Shown one piece after another: positions 22,561-35,080 of a stretch of DNA of 64,000 nucleotides. Position 1 is the stretch's first letter; each line of letters opens with the position of its first letter. The stretch is from Codonopsis lanceolata (Eukaryota; Streptophyta; Magnoliopsida; Asterales; Campanulaceae): positions 164,403,824 through 164,467,823 of the forward strand of contig CM028377.1 of assembly GCA_013146195.2 (NCBI GenBank), written 5' to 3'. The translations under genes and the position numbers were made by a program. The notes beneath the pieces are model-generated. The model ran no database searches, was not told the DNA's origin, and saw nothing but the letters and a program-made list of their open reading frames with translations.

Positions 22561-23152
22561 CACAACCCTCCTTAGTTTTTTTTAATGAAAAGAACCTTCC
22601 GCTCCAAGCATGGAAAAGACATTAGCCCTTAACATTGTGCACGAGAGATACACATGTCTTCATTAAACGAAATACATGCACAAGCAGCATGAGGGGATAG
22701 CGGTGAACAAAAAGGACGATTTTTTGTCAATAGTGATCATTTTTGAAGTTGAAGGACTAATGTTGGACTAGGCCAAAATTCAGGGACAAACCAATCTTAT
22801 TATTATATTATTAATTTATTATATAGTATGAAAAGTGGAGTTCAGTTTTAAGCATTACCCTTATAAAAGAGTGGCCTTAGCATTACCCTTATAAAAGGGG
22901 CGATAGCCTATAAAACACATTTCAAAAACAGTTGAAGTGCACTCTTTCAGTTAACCCAATCCAGAACCTTATTAAAATATCGCGCAAATACTCTAGTTTC
23001 AATTTTAATTTTAATTTTTAACTTGCATACATTGAATATCATTGCGTTTAACCAAAATGAATGAATGATTGATTATGATATATATAAAAAAAAACATGAA
23101 ATGCAATTGAATCAAATCCATTTATTTTAACATATGCCCACAAGACTAATCA

Positions 23153-25186
23153 TTAGCTACTAATGAAATTTGGAGTAGTATCTACTAAAGAACTTGGAGA
23201 AGAACGGTCAGAAGAGAGCTCAACATCTTTTCTGTCTCCTCCTCCTCTTTTGCTACCCTTTCTCCTAATCTCATCAATCATTTTATGTACCTCACTCATC
23301 TTGGGTCTGTCTTTAGGCAACTGAGCCAAACAAAGCAATCCCACTTTCAAAAGAGCCTTCATCTCATCTTCCATCTCCTTGTACCTCAATAGCTCAAAAT
23401 CAAACACTTCCCATGTCCACTCTTCTCCCACTACTTTCCTAACCCAATTCACCAAACTTGCCTCTCCTTCGCTCGTCACCACTTTCCCCGTCAGTATCTC
23501 GAGCAAGATCACCCCAAAGCTATAAACATCGCTCTTCTGCGACAACTTTCTATTCTGGTTACCATTGTTGTTGTCGTGATCAAGCATGAGTTCAGGGGCA
23601 TTATATCCATTGTTTGGTGATGATGGAATATGGAAGAGTTGGTGGAGGCCAATATCTGAGATGCAAGCATTGCCCAATTGGTCAACTAGTATGTTTGAGG
23701 CAGTGAGATGGCCATGGAAGAGCTTGGACTTGTAAGAATGAATGAAGGCAATCCCCCCTGCAGATCCTGCAGCTATTTTTAGCCTTGTTGTCCAATCTAA
23801 TGGTGTTCTTCCCGGTCCTCGATTTCCTACATTTATCAGAATTATAGTAAAAAAAATTCAATAAATAAAAAAATAGTATCAAAAATTCAACTTGATTAAT
23901 TATTTTGCTTTCAATTGAACATACTAACCATGCAAGAGTGAATGGAGGCTCCCATTGGGTAAGAAATCATAGACCAAGAGCAACTCATCCAAGGAAGAAT
24001 AGTATGCTCTAAGGCCCACCACATTAGTGTGTCTCAACCCACCAATATCCTTCAAAATCCCATCAATCTCTTTCCTTTTCCTCCTCTCCCTCACCCTCTT
24101 CACCACCACTACATCCCCACCCTCCATCACAACCTTGTAAGTGGTCCCCACACCCCCTTTCCCTAACATCTCAGCAGAAGCCTTCAACAACTCATCCACC
24201 TTAGCAAAACCCTTGCATCCCTCAAAGCGCACCATCATTCCCACACAACTCGCCATCTTACCACCTCCGCCTTCACCTTTCTCTCTCTCTTTGTAAATGT
24301 ACTTTCTTCTGTAACAATAGCACGTGACCATCACGATCGTCGCCATGACCGCGATCGCGTCACCAATGATGATCAACAGCATCATTTTATCGCTTAGATT
24401 TTTGTTTCTCTTAAGATTAGAAGGGCGCATTTGTACGGAATCACTACCAACCGTGGAATTGTAACTAATTGGCCTATTCGGACAATTTTCCGGCAGCGGC
24501 TTGCCGCAAAGGTAAACATTGCCAGAAAATGACGTGACTGGAAATTTTGAAAGCCAATTTGGGATTTTTCCGGATAAATCATTGTTGGAGACGTTGAATT
24601 CGTAAATTGAGGTGGACGAGAACTTCCCGGAATCCAAATTTCCTGTGAACGAGTTGGAATCGAGTCGGAGAGTGAGCAAGTGAGTCAGCTTGGTCAACTC
24701 GGTCATGGGTATCTCTCCGGAAAATCGATTGTATGAAAGGTCCAATCTTCGCAGCCGGCGGAGACCCACAACACCGGCGGGGAATTCGCCGGCAAGGAGG
24801 TTATGAGATAGATAGAAGTGTTTGAGATTAGGCCAAGAGGTGAAACTCGAAGGCGCGAATGACAAGCGGTTGTGGTTGAGGCTGAGGTGGCGGAGGTGGG
24901 AGAGGCGAGTTAACGGCTGAATTGACCCGGTGAGGTTGAGATTATCGATAACGAGTTTAATGACTCGGTGAGTTGAAGGGTCACAAGTGACGCCAAACCA
25001 TGAACAATGGTTAGAGTTGGACGAGTTGGACCAGGTGGAGAGAGTATTTGAGGCGTCGGAAGATGATTTGAAAGTTAACAAGGCGGTGGTATCGGGGTTA
25101 GAGAGAGAAAGAGAAAAGAGGAGAGATAAAGTGAGGAGAATTTTAGAGAGAGAAAGTGGGTTGAGAAGGAGACTGGGGAGTTCCAT
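23153..25186 (-). CDS. LRR-III-type receptor-like kinase, probably a pseudokinase
   Basis: Two exons on the minus strand (25186-23929 and 23826-23153) with a 102-bp GT-AG intron; the spliced CDS of 1932 nt gives 643 residues. Signal peptide about 1-29, N-terminal LRR cap with CSWFGVTC near 61-68, roughly five LRRs (72-215), a transmembrane helix near 268-291 followed by CYCYRRK, then a kinase domain. The Gly-rich loop LGKGGVGTTY (341-350) and Lys363 are present. The catalytic HRD is HGH (457-459), lacking the Asp, and DFG is DIG (477-479); APE is present. Loss of HRD-Asp is known in subfamily III 'inactive receptor kinases', so a scaffold/regulatory role at the plasma membrane is inferred rather than phosphotransfer. 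The intron falls right after SLHSLLHG, as in relatives such as Arabidopsis At1g68400-like genes. The start is the first ATG before a hydrophobic leader. A TATA-like tract lies at 25338-25348, about 155 bp upstream. Confidence 0.95.
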
Positions 25187-25642
25187 TGTCTTGAAAAACA
25201 GGGAGTGGAATGTTGTGTTCGTAACGTATATATGTCGAGGGAGGGACTGTCGGGTTGTGATCTAGTGTGGCGGCGGAGTACAGTGGTAACGGGGAGTCCT
25301 TCAATTCCTTGTTCTTTAACAATTGACTCTTTTTGCCGATATATATATTGACTTACGTCAGGTGCCAGTAGTCAGTAGGACTAGGTCCTGTACATAGATC
25401 CCCTACCATCAGCAATGTCTGTGAATTCTGATTCAACTTGACAAAATAAAATAAAATATAAAAAAGAGAACAACAATAATGTGACCAAATTTTTTTTAAA
25501 TATATAAAGAGTACTAAAATATCATATTAAAGTGGAATGTAGATTACCACAAGCCAAAGAGAAATGTTGACTATTTTTTTTAAAATGAACAAAGTATCAT
25601 AATACTACTAATAACTGCGAAAACCATCAAACTCGTTGACAA

Positions 25643-26137
25643 CTAGGGATAACAAAATGGGTGTTATGGATAAATAGATAATAGACTATTATCTATGGTT
25701 ATCCATGGATAATAACCTATTATCAATTTATCCATAACATTCATTTTACCACCCTTATATATATATATATATATATGGGATGGAATAGGAGAACGTAAGA
25801 TTTTGATTAATACATGAAGTGCCTATATTTAATTTGCCTACAAAGGCTTTTGGGCCTCACTGAGGTGAGGGAACTTTCCATTACACTGACCCACTATATT
25901 TTACAGGAATACAGAGCACTATGGGTATGGCTCATGCGTGACAATCCAATCCTAACCCCTCAGGTATAAATAAACCCTAATATCTCATAGTAAGGGACTC
26001 TCTCTCTGCTACAGTTCTCACTCCACACACAGGGGTTACGCACCCTCTTATATTTTTCATACTGTATTAATTCTCACGCCGGAGGGTTTTGGGGGAATAT
26101 TATTCATTGATCCATAACACTCATTTTGCCACCCCTA
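25643..26137. mobile_element. hAT-like non-autonomous element with internal promoter-like insert
   Basis: The left end TAGGGATAACAAAATGGGTG and the right end, in reverse TAGGGGTGGCAAAATGAGTG, form a terminal inverted repeat of hAT-like style (TAGGGRTG...). A second inverted copy of the end sits inside at 25722-25755 (TCCATAACATTCATTTTACC), so the first ~110 bp alone form a hairpin. Between the two right-end copies lies ~350 bp with TATAAATA and CT-rich sequence resembling part of an LTR. 8-bp flanks match only partly. Confidence 0.5.
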
Positions 26138-26922
26138 TTTGAGCATAGTCAATATGTTAAAAGCAAATGTGAGAGTAAAGTTGAAATGTTATAAAGATTA
26201 TAAACATAATTTTTTAAAAGTACATCCCAAAATAATATGGAGTATTTATCCAGAACAGATGAAGTATTTAAATAAAACCTTAGTCAATTTAATATTGAAT
26301 ATAAAAAATTGTGTCCACAAAATCTAGCATGCACCGAATATGTGATAAAAATCAACATAATTGTATTTTTTTTTTTTAAGTCTTATAAAAATGTAATTTC
26401 AAGCCGCTTATGTAAATAAAAGTAGTTACACGGACAGTATCAAAATTTTACTCCAATGTTAATAGAAATGTCACTCTCTCCCTCTAACATTCTCTTCATC
26501 TAACGTTTTAATTTCACCAATTTTTTTTTTAATAAAGGTAGAATATGGAAGGAGATTATATTGTACAAATAGGATTTGTATGATTTTCATTATATGATTT
26601 CCTCCATGACCAAAGTCTAATTCTAATAACCAGATCTCAGTTAAGTTTTTTCTGATTCTATTCTTTCATTGAATCCTCTTCTACCTCTTGGAAAGGCCGT
26701 TGAAGAGCTTTGATGGATATGATACTTTATTCAATCTATGTTTATACACACCAAACTGTTTCTCTCATCGGTTTATATATCACTCATCTAACTTTATAAC
26801 CTAAGTTACGTAACCCCTCACCTGACACCCTTCAATTTTTTAAAGGAAAAGTGTCGTGGCATATCATAAAACATCAAATTCACGCCGGAAAGAGCTTTCC
26901 GTTAATTTTTAATTAGCAATAC

Positions 26923-27200
26923 TAGGGATGAGAGGTTAAATAACTTACATAAACTTAGCGCTAATAATTTGGTGAGTTGGATTGGGTATTGATTGTGTAG
27001 AAACGAATAACAGATCGAAATCATTATAACCCAAATATTGAATTGATCGAAATGGGTAATGGGTTGACCCGTTTTAACCCACATTATCCCCTAAAAAAGA
27101 TCATGTAGCTGTAGAAAAATTATTGAGTCAAAATAAACAACGGGTCCGATCCGCTTTAACTCGGTACGAGTCAGGCCAGTTCGGTAATTTTCAAGCCGTG
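26923..27200. mobile_element. hAT-like MITE remnant
   Basis: Starts with TAGGGATGAGAGG and contains an imperfect palindrome AATGGGTTGACCCGTTTTAACCCA (27054-27082) and GGGT-CGATCCG-type motifs common in plant hAT MITEs. The right terminus is not clear. Confidence 0.35.
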
Positions 27201-27212
27201 TTGGGTGAGTTA

Positions 27213-27624
27213 GGACTTGTTTGTTATGGCTGATGACTTATGACTTATGGCTGTTAGTTTAAGCTGGTGACTGATTGCATGATAGACTGTTTGTTACAAC
27301 TGTTTAAAAGCTACTTATGAACTGTTATAATTATTTGTTTAAAAAAAACTTGAAAATTAATATTCATATTTTTATGTATATTTCATAAAAGGATGAAATG
27401 AGAATAATCAAATATTTATTAATGAATAGTTGTCTTCATGTTTTTTAAAAGAAAAAACCAAAAAAGCTTAAAATTTTGACTTTTTGGCTTTGACTTTTCA
27501 ATGCATAAAGGGTGTTGTACCTTACTTATTGGCTTTTGACTTATAAGCTTAAACAAACACTCTAATATGACTTTTTAAAAGTCAAAAGCCAAAATTCACT
27601 CCAAATAAACTGCAACAAACGACC
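27213..27624. mobile_element. MITE with GGACTTGTTTGTTA-type inverted ends
   Basis: Left end GGACTTGTTTGTTATGG; right end in reverse GGTCGTTTGTTGCAG. The interior is symmetric in content (GGCT-ATGACTTATGG on the left, CAAAAGCCAAAATTC and TTGACTTATAAGCTTAAACAAACA on the right). About 410 bp, non-coding. Superfamily is uncertain (hAT or PIF/Harbinger). Confidence 0.55.
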
Positions 27625-27772
27625 ACTTAATGGATTTTGGGTCGTAATCGTCATGCTTGAATAAACTAAAAAGAGTGATGATGAACCGGCGAGGATAAAA
27701 GTATTAGTTATAAAATTCAAGTTTAAATAAAAGAACAATGGACAATTTAGTAATTAAACCTTTATGTTATTA

Positions 27773-27950
27773 CTTTTTTTGTTTCGGATAAAGAATTTTC
27801 GTTTGAAAATTAATTTTTTTTTAAAAATGACACTTTTAGTCTCACATTATTAATAAAATAACATTTTATACCTTAATTTTTTAAGGTAGACTTTTTATAT
27901 GAAATATCCAAAAATAAATAGGTGGACTCTTTGCCCGAAACAGAGGGAAT
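27773..27950. mobile_element. Stowaway-like MITE
   Basis: Left CTTTTTTTGTTTCGGATAAAG and right, in reverse, TTCCCTCTGTTTCGGGCAAAG form inverted ends, both next to TA. The length of about 180 bp and the TTTCGG(A/G)(T/C)AAAG core are typical of plant Stowaway-type MITEs. Confidence 0.6.
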
Positions 27951-30266
27951 ATAACTTTTACGTCATGGATGCAAATGTTTTCATAATTTATTTCTATGTA
28001 CATATGTCAAATTCTCTAGAGAAAATGATAGCCATTTCACCTAATGTTTAATTTGTCCTCTTTTTCTAAGATTTTCTCATACTTAATTTCTCCGTCATCA
28101 GAAAAATTAAACAGAAAAATGAAAAACAAACTTTTTGAATATGTTTTGAAAGAAAGGGTTTTGTTTCAAATTTAAGCTTTAAATTTCATTTTTTTTTTAA
28201 AGTATTTCTAGTTGAATAGAATGTAATTCACTTTTATGTCATACAAAAAAAGATACAGTGTTTATTTAATTTGAAGAAAATTAAAAAAATGTAAGACTAT
28301 TATTAAGAGTTTGACATTTCACATATAAACTTACTTTTTTTACACCATGTAAAATTTATTACCCAAGTGCTTCAAAATAACACCATTATACAATGAAATA
28401 ACGTAAAAATTTGATTGATTCATTTCATGTAGGATATTAATTGAAATTCTACCTTTTGTTTAGGTATAAAAATCAAGCATATAGTTCTTTAAAAGTTAGC
28501 GTTTTATCAACCAATCAAATGTTTTAAATAAAACATTAGTCATTTCAATGCAAAAAATGGAAATTTGTATTCACAAAATCTAGTGTTTAGTTAATATATA
28601 ATAAACGATTAATATGATTGTATTTTAATATTTTAAAATATGATTGTGCCATAAAAGTAATTACACCAATTGTGTTTCTGAACAAAAGTTTAGGGCAAAC
28701 TCATTAAAAAAAAAATAGTATCATAATTATTTAGGTTATATGTTCAACTTTTCATCTTTTTGTGCACATATCTACTTCACATTAAAGAGAGTTACATCAA
28801 AGATTATGACTACAAAGTGACATAATTGATTTCTCTCAAGTTGTCATTGGAACATGGATGACATATGTCAATCATAATTTTTGTTTTCATTTTATTAATT
28901 TTGGTTGTCCACGTGTCATGATGTAAATGTCGTTTGTGCAGAAAAGAAAAAATATATACATCGCCGTGAATGAAAATTTAATTGTTTTTAAAATTAATGA
29001 TTTTCTGCAAAACTTGGCATCCAATGAGGGATAAATTACATGAAAATCTGATAAGAAAATTATGTTTTGGGTGCAAGGTAATTTTAGGGCAAACTAAATT
29101 GGGAATCCAATCACAAGGACAGAAGAAGTATAGCATTCAACAATGTTCTAAGAATATGTAGACAACAATAATTGCATTTCTCAGCTTACTACAAACCTTA
29201 ATTCTACTTAAAGAGTTCACATTAGAGACCGGTTACTTTTGATTGATAACGTTCAAATTGAGAGGAATCAGTATGTTAAGCCCCTAGGTTAATCCGTGAA
29301 ACTTTATTCCTTAACTATTTATTTAAATCGACGTGAATATACTATTTTTTTATTAATGTAAAAAATGAAATAAGTGAAGGTATACACAAACTTGTCTACG
29401 GTTTATACACCGAAATAGCCACACAAAAATGAAAAATATTATACTTTTTTTGTCCAAAAAGATAAACATCATATACTTAGAATATTATGTTTCAGAAAAA
29501 ATATGGTGGTTTTTGGCTTCAACTTAAGAAATGATATTGCTTTCTAGAAAATTGCTTAATCGTATTCACTTTGAATGAGCTTATTGATTGTAAAATATAA
29601 ATAGAGTGATTAAATAAATCCAGCTTATTGAATTTGTGGACACGGTAGAATGATGAAATTGATATTTAAACCCTAAAATGTTTTATAAGAAAAACTAAAA
29701 AAGATTAATGAGACAAAATGGGAAAGAAACCTAACCATTTATTTACACAAATAGTTAAGACAAAGTGACTAGGACTTAGGAGCCTTTTCCCAAAGTGGTA
29801 AAACTAGCCGTTTGTGTGCGGTGATATAATGGAAGTATATGTAACCGTTTAGTAAGGCGTAAATGAAGCTAATTTCCTCGTGACTAGAATGATTGCGCCG
29901 CGCCCCTTTCGCAGCCTGTCCTTGTAAGTTGTAACTTGACTTAAAATGAATACCCTTTCCCCTCCCATACCATACCAAAAAAAAAAAAAAAAAGACTTCA
30001 GTACTAGATACTCCTTTAACGAAGGTTCATGGGGGAATGCTAATACGAAAAAGATACTGGTGATAAATTTTGTCCACGCTCGTAAGTTTGTTCAGATCGT
30101 GTATTAAAATATAAGTATGGGTACATTTGTATTAAAATATAGGTATGGACACAAATAGACGCCCATATTTTCACCTTTCACACTCACGATCAATTTTTTT
30201 TTTATGTATATCTGATAATTTAAAGTTGTTTCTCTCTCTATATTTACATTTCTATCAATAACCATT

Positions 30267-30606
30267 TGTAAACAAAGAAAGAAGAATAGGGCTGAATCAA
30301 ATCGATTTCATGAAGAAAGTTTGGTTTCGTTAATCTATCTCTGTTACAGATCCCTAACCCCCAATATTTATACAAAGCAATGAGACCGAAAAACAAATAA
30401 ACTGATACTAACTGACTAGTTACACTTTAGCCCTCAATAAAAGCAAACATTACAACCAGACACTATTACTTTCCATAACAATAGAATTAAGAAACTTTTT
30501 CCACTTTGTATTCAATTCCCCATACTTGGCTCTTGCTTTGACTTCATCACCCTTTCTGAACTTAACCAGACTATTCAGAATTCTTGAAGATTCATTATCC
30601 TTAACA
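30267..30606 (-). repeat. 3' LTR of copia element
   Basis: 340 bp, with TATAAATAT on the minus strand (30364-30372) as a likely TATA box. Matches 35081-35422 almost throughout. Confidence 0.97.
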
Positions 30607-30618
30607 CCCTCCCCACAA
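30607..30618 (-). promoter_or_regulatory. Polypurine tract of copia element
   Basis: The minus strand reads GTGGGGAGGG directly before the 3' LTR. This is the expected plus-strand priming site. Confidence 0.85.
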
Positions 30619-33340
30619 GTTGTGGGTGTGTATATACTTAGCACCCCCAACTTGTTAATGAAATGCCAATGCAGACTCTTTCCTAAAAATTTAGTAAATA
30701 TATCTGCCAGTTGGTTCTTTGTATTGATATGCTGTAAAGTGATAAGCCCATTCCTTATTTTCTCACGAATAAAATGACAATCCAATTCTATGTGTTTAGT
30801 CCTTGCATGATATCTTTGGATTAGTAGCAAGCTGCTATAGCTGAAGAGCTATCACAATACACTTTCACAGGCTGTAATGTCTCCACTTGTAGATCCTTCA
30901 AAAGATTACACAACCATATCACTTCACAACTAGCTGTAGCTAGGGCTCGATACTCAGATTCAGTTGAGGACCTAGATACCACACTTTGCTTCTTTGAATG
31001 CCAAGAAACTAATGATTTTCCTAACATCATGCAGAATCCAGTGATAGACTTCCTATCATTTGGGTTCCCAGCCCAGTCACTGTCACAAAATGCTTGAAGA
31101 CAAAGTTGATTAGAGGATGACAAATAGATTCCTTGTTCTGGAGATGCTTTGACATACCTTAGGATTCTGTGTAGGTCCTTCAAGTGTGTGTCTCTTGGCT
31201 TCTGAACAAACTGGCTTAAGCACTGTGCAACAAATGCTAAATCTGGCCTAGTGACTGTCAAATATATCAGCTTCCCAATCAATTGTCTATACTCTGAGGG
31301 GTCATCTAAAAGTGTACCTTCATTCACCAGAAGTTTCCCATTTGGATCAAAGGGAATGGTAAGTGGTTTAGCATTAACCAAGCCAGCTGCTTCTACTAAT
31401 TCTATAGCATACTTCTTTTGGTTTAAATGAAATCCATCTACTGATCTTGTCACTTCAATCCCAAGGTAATATTTTATGGGCCCCAAGTCCTTAATGCTGA
31501 ACTTACCATGCAGAAGTTTCTTCAAAGAACTCATTGTTGTCATGTCATTTCCTACAACAAGTATGTCATCCACATATACCAATACAGCAGTGAACCTTGA
31601 GCCCTCCTTAAAGGTAAAAAGAGAATAATCAGCCAAAGACTGAGTGTAACCCAGACTAAGGAGAACCTCTGTCAACTTGGAGAACCATTGCCTTGATGCC
31701 TGCTTTAACCCATACAGGGACTTTTTCAATTTGCACACACTGTCATAACTTTTCTGTATTTTATATCCAGGAGGCAGACTCATGTATACTTCTTCAATTC
31801 TTCCAAATCCCCATGTAGGAAAGCATTATTCACATCTAGTTGATGCACTTCCCATTTCTGTACTGCTGCAACAGCTAAAATGGTTCTAACAGTGACCATC
31901 TTGGCCACTGGAGCAAAAGTTTCAGAGTAGTCTATTCCCTCAGTTTGATTGTAACCTTTTGCAACCAACCTTGCTTTGAATCTTTCTATACTCCCATCAG
32001 AATTATACTTTACCTTATATACCCATTTACACCCAATGGCTTTCTTCCCTTGTGGCAGACTCACAATTTCCCAAGTTTGATTGTTCTCGAAGCGAGAAAT
32101 CTCTTTATCCATTGCCTCGGTCAATTCTTGTCTTGGGCGGCTTGATGATAGAAGCGTGGTTCTTTTATGTGAATATATTGTTGACATAAGGCGATAAGAA
32201 TGGCTTGGCTTGGTGAAGATAGATGAGACAACATAATCTTTCAATTTGGTGATGGATACTTGGTCTGGTGGATGTTCTCTGGGAACTTCTTTGGTTTGTA
32301 ACCTCGTTGCAGGGAGCAATGACATTAGCATCAGTATCTTCATGCAGTTCATGTTTATCATGTGTGTTTGGAGAATCATCATGTGAGAGGTTAATATCAA
32401 TAAGGGGAGATACAAGATTAGGAATAGGACTGGAATGTTCCTTTTGTGCAAAAGGAAATATAGACTCATGAAACACAACATGCATGCTAACAAAGACTTT
32501 CTTACTTTCAATATTATACAAAATGTAGCCCTTTTGTCCTGTGGGGTATCCTAAATGAATACACTTGATGGCTCTAGGAGCAAATTTATCTTCTGGATGG
32601 GTAGAAGCAAAACAAAGACAGACTATAGTTCTCAGATGGTCATATGAAGGTTGAGTCTTAAAAAGAACTTCATGAGGTGTTTTAAAGTTAGTGGCAGATG
32701 TAGGAATTATATTTATTATGTGAGTGGCAGCTAATAGACAATAACCCCAAAAATGTATGGGTAGGCCAGCCTGAAACCTTAAAGCCCTAGACATGTCAAG
32801 AAGATGTTGATGTTTTCTCTCTACAACTCCATTTTGTTGTGGTGTGTCCACACAGGAGCTTTGGTGTAAAATCCCTAAGCTCATAATATAGGGTATGACT
32901 TCACTATTATAAAATTCAGTTCCATGGTCTGTTCTACAAGTTTTAATAGTAGTGCTGAAATGATTTTGAACATATTTGCTGAACTGTTTTAACAGTGTAA
33001 AAACATGAGTTTTAGTAGACATAAGAAAGGTCCATACACTTCTGGAAAAGTCATCCACAATTGTCAAAAAGTATCTACATCCATTCATGGTTGTCTTTCT
33101 ATAGGGTCCCCACAAGTCACAATGTACAAGATCAAAGCATGCTTTGGTTTTAATACTACTAATATTGAATGGTAACTTGTGCTGCTTGGCTAAGGGGCAT
33201 ACATCACACACTATTATAGCTTCAGTGTCTAGATTGTTTTTATTACAGAGAAATGACAGAGAAATGATTTTCTTTAAAGTGCTCAAAGAAGTGTGTCCCA
33301 GTCTTTGGTGCCAACAGGTAATGTCCTTAAGTTTGGAAAC
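30619..33340 (-). pseudogene. Copia pol: integrase, reverse transcriptase, RNase H (frame-broken)
   Basis: Minus strand, 5' to 3'. The GAG-pre-integrase motif WHQRLGHTSLSTLKKI is at about 33320-33270. Integrase at 33220-32620 has a CDVCPLAKQHK finger and all three acidic sites visible (HCDLWGPY, TDHGTEF, NGVVERKH). RT at 32080-31390 has FKARLVAKGYNQTEGIDY, the QLDVNNAFLHGDL substrate region and the intact active site YVDDILVVGND. RNase H at 31100-30830 has AFCDSDWAGNPNDRKSITG, STESEYRAL and CDSSSAIA. The reading frame changes at about 32300, 31783 and 30825, so no single polyprotein can be made although all catalytic residues are visible. It is typical copia order, with integrase before RT. 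Confidence 0.93.
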
Positions 33341-33555
33341 ATTAGTACAACTATGCCTGTTGGTGATGTTACTTCGACCTTGAGGAGGTATAAGCCTTCA
33401 CATAGCTCACCAATAGCTATGGTCTTGGTCATCCGAGGTCTGGAAAATGCAGTGTGACCCCATGATAAGAGTGTGACATTTTATTTGTACATGAAGCTTA
33501 GATACAGACAAAAGATTATATTGGAACTTGGGAATGTAAAACACTCTTTCTAATG

Positions 33556-34989
33556 TTAAAGAAGGATTAATAAAAACCTTCCCCACATGAGTGACCTGTA
33601 CTTTGTGCCATTGGGTAGAGATAAGATAATAGGGAGTTTTATGACTTCAATATCATGCATAATGGACAAAGATATACATATATGATCTGTGGCTCCTGAA
33701 TCAATAATCCAAGTATGCAAATCATAATTATGTATAGGATAAGGTTCAATCACAGACGTACCTGCCATGTGTGTCACCCCAACAAACTTTTGTCCATCTT
33801 GACCTGAATTGTGTTCTTCAGGACTATGTTTACCCTTGAGCATAGTCATGACCTGATTGAGTTGCATCTGCAGCTGTTCAAGACTGGTTTGTCCCAAGTT
33901 GGTTGTGTTGGCTTCATTTCTATTGATTTGGGCAGGCTGAACTTGCATAACTCTGGAGTTGAAAGATTGATTGGCATAATTTCCTTGGTTTCTTGCTGTT
34001 GTTCCAGGCTGTTCTTTACCAAACCTGGGTTTATGTGATGGATGACTTGGGTTTCCTGGATGCCCAACAGGAAAACCTTTAAGCTTGTAACATTCATCCT
34101 TGATATGGCCTTCCCTGTTACAGTAATTGCAGAAAATCCCCCTTTTGAAGGGTGTTTTGTTGTGTCCTTGCTTATTTTGTGTATATCCATGATATGACTT
34201 TTCTGGCATATTTTGTTGTTGTCCTAACTGAGCAATGTTAGCTGTAAGGAATCCATTCTCAGAAATATAACCCTGTCTTTGTGCTTCTTCCTGTCTGACC
34301 ATGTAATATGCTTCACCAATAGTTGGTAAGGGCTTCATTCTGAGAATCTGTCCCTTATATTTATGTAGGCGTAGGCCCATCAAAATTGCATAAGTTGTTT
34401 TCTTGATTCCCTTGATTCTTGAGCTTTGAGGGAACCACATTCACAAGGGCACTTGCAGGCCGATATTGGGTCCAATGCAGATCCTTCATCCCAGTATCCC
34501 TTCATCTTGTGATAATAAAACTCTACAGATCCTACACCTTGTTCAAGTCTATGAAGATCTCTTTCTAATTGAAAGACTCTGTGATCGTCTATATTGGCAA
34601 ACCTCTCACTTAATTCCTTCCAGACTGATTGGGCATCAACCACATACTTCAAGCTGTTACTTATGTCTTCTGTCACAGAATTGAAAATCTAGGATATGAC
34701 CATGTCATTGGGCCCACAAGGGAATAGGGGTCATCCTTTTCGGCATCTGAAAACTCCCATTCAGTATTGCAATCTTGTTTTTGGCCGATAGTGCAATTTC
34801 AAGAGACCTCTTCCAAGAATTGTAGTTATCACTCCCTATTAATTTCGTGGCAACAAGAACCAGCCCCGGATGATCATTATTGTGCAAATAAAGAGGGTGC
34901 ATATTCGAGTCTATTCCTATCTCCATTGTTGGAGCCTTGTCTTTTGCGTTGGAAGATTTTGTTTTGGAATCAGATATCTCATCTGTCAT
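33556..34989 (-). pseudogene. Copia gag and protease (frame-broken)
   Basis: Minus strand from ATG 34989: an N-terminal gag domain (LVATKLIGSDNYNSWKRSLE), a central part (VWKELSERFANIDDHRVFQL, LDPISACKCPCECGSLKAQE), then ILRMKPLPTIGEAYYMVRQEE, a CCHC zinc knuckle C-N-Y-C-N-R-E-G-H-I-K-D-E-C near 34120-34080, and the protease site WIIDSGATDHI near 33710. Stops or frame changes lie at about 34695, 34400 and beyond 33556. Gag packages element RNA and the protease matures the polyprotein; this copy cannot make either in full. Confidence 0.92.
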
Positions 34990-35063
34990 GGCGATGTTGT
35001 GTGATGGGGAACAAGGAAAGGGGTAAATGAAAAGGAGAGAACGAAGGGATCAAGAATGGGTGA

Positions 35064-35080
35064 TCTTTGCTCTGATACCA
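35064..35080 (-). promoter_or_regulatory. Primer binding site, tRNA-iMet type
   Basis: The minus strand reads TGGTATCAGAGCAAAG immediately inside the 5' LTR. It is complementary to the 3' end of plant initiator Met tRNA, the usual copia primer. Confidence 0.93.

Larger units (their letters stand above)
21389..23152. other. Intergenic region between gap and receptor kinase gene
   Basis: No gene recognised. It contains one Stowaway-like MITE (separate entry), near-identical short direct repeats (GGG-ACAT-GGTAACATCATCAAAATA at about 21736 and 21762), a GA-rich microsatellite, and a further short direct repeat (TTAGCATTACCCTTATAAAA at about 22849 and 22877). Confidence 0.6.
25187..30266. other. 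Gene-free AT-rich interval with MITEs
   Basis: No coding gene supported. It holds several non-autonomous DNA transposon remnants (listed separately), a TA tract at 25757-25777, promoter-like sequence at 25960-26090 (TATAAATAAACCCTAATA then a CT-rich stretch), and a diverged direct repeat between 26260-26440 and 28505-28680. Open frames here are short and AT-driven. Confidence 0.6.

Noticed and set aside
24394..25265. Open frames on both strands overlapping the receptor kinase
   Set aside because: Shadows of the kinase gene's first exon in other frames.
29769..29978. 69-residue minus-strand frame
   Set aside because: No recognisable domain, AT-rich neighbourhood, and no splice or promoter context.
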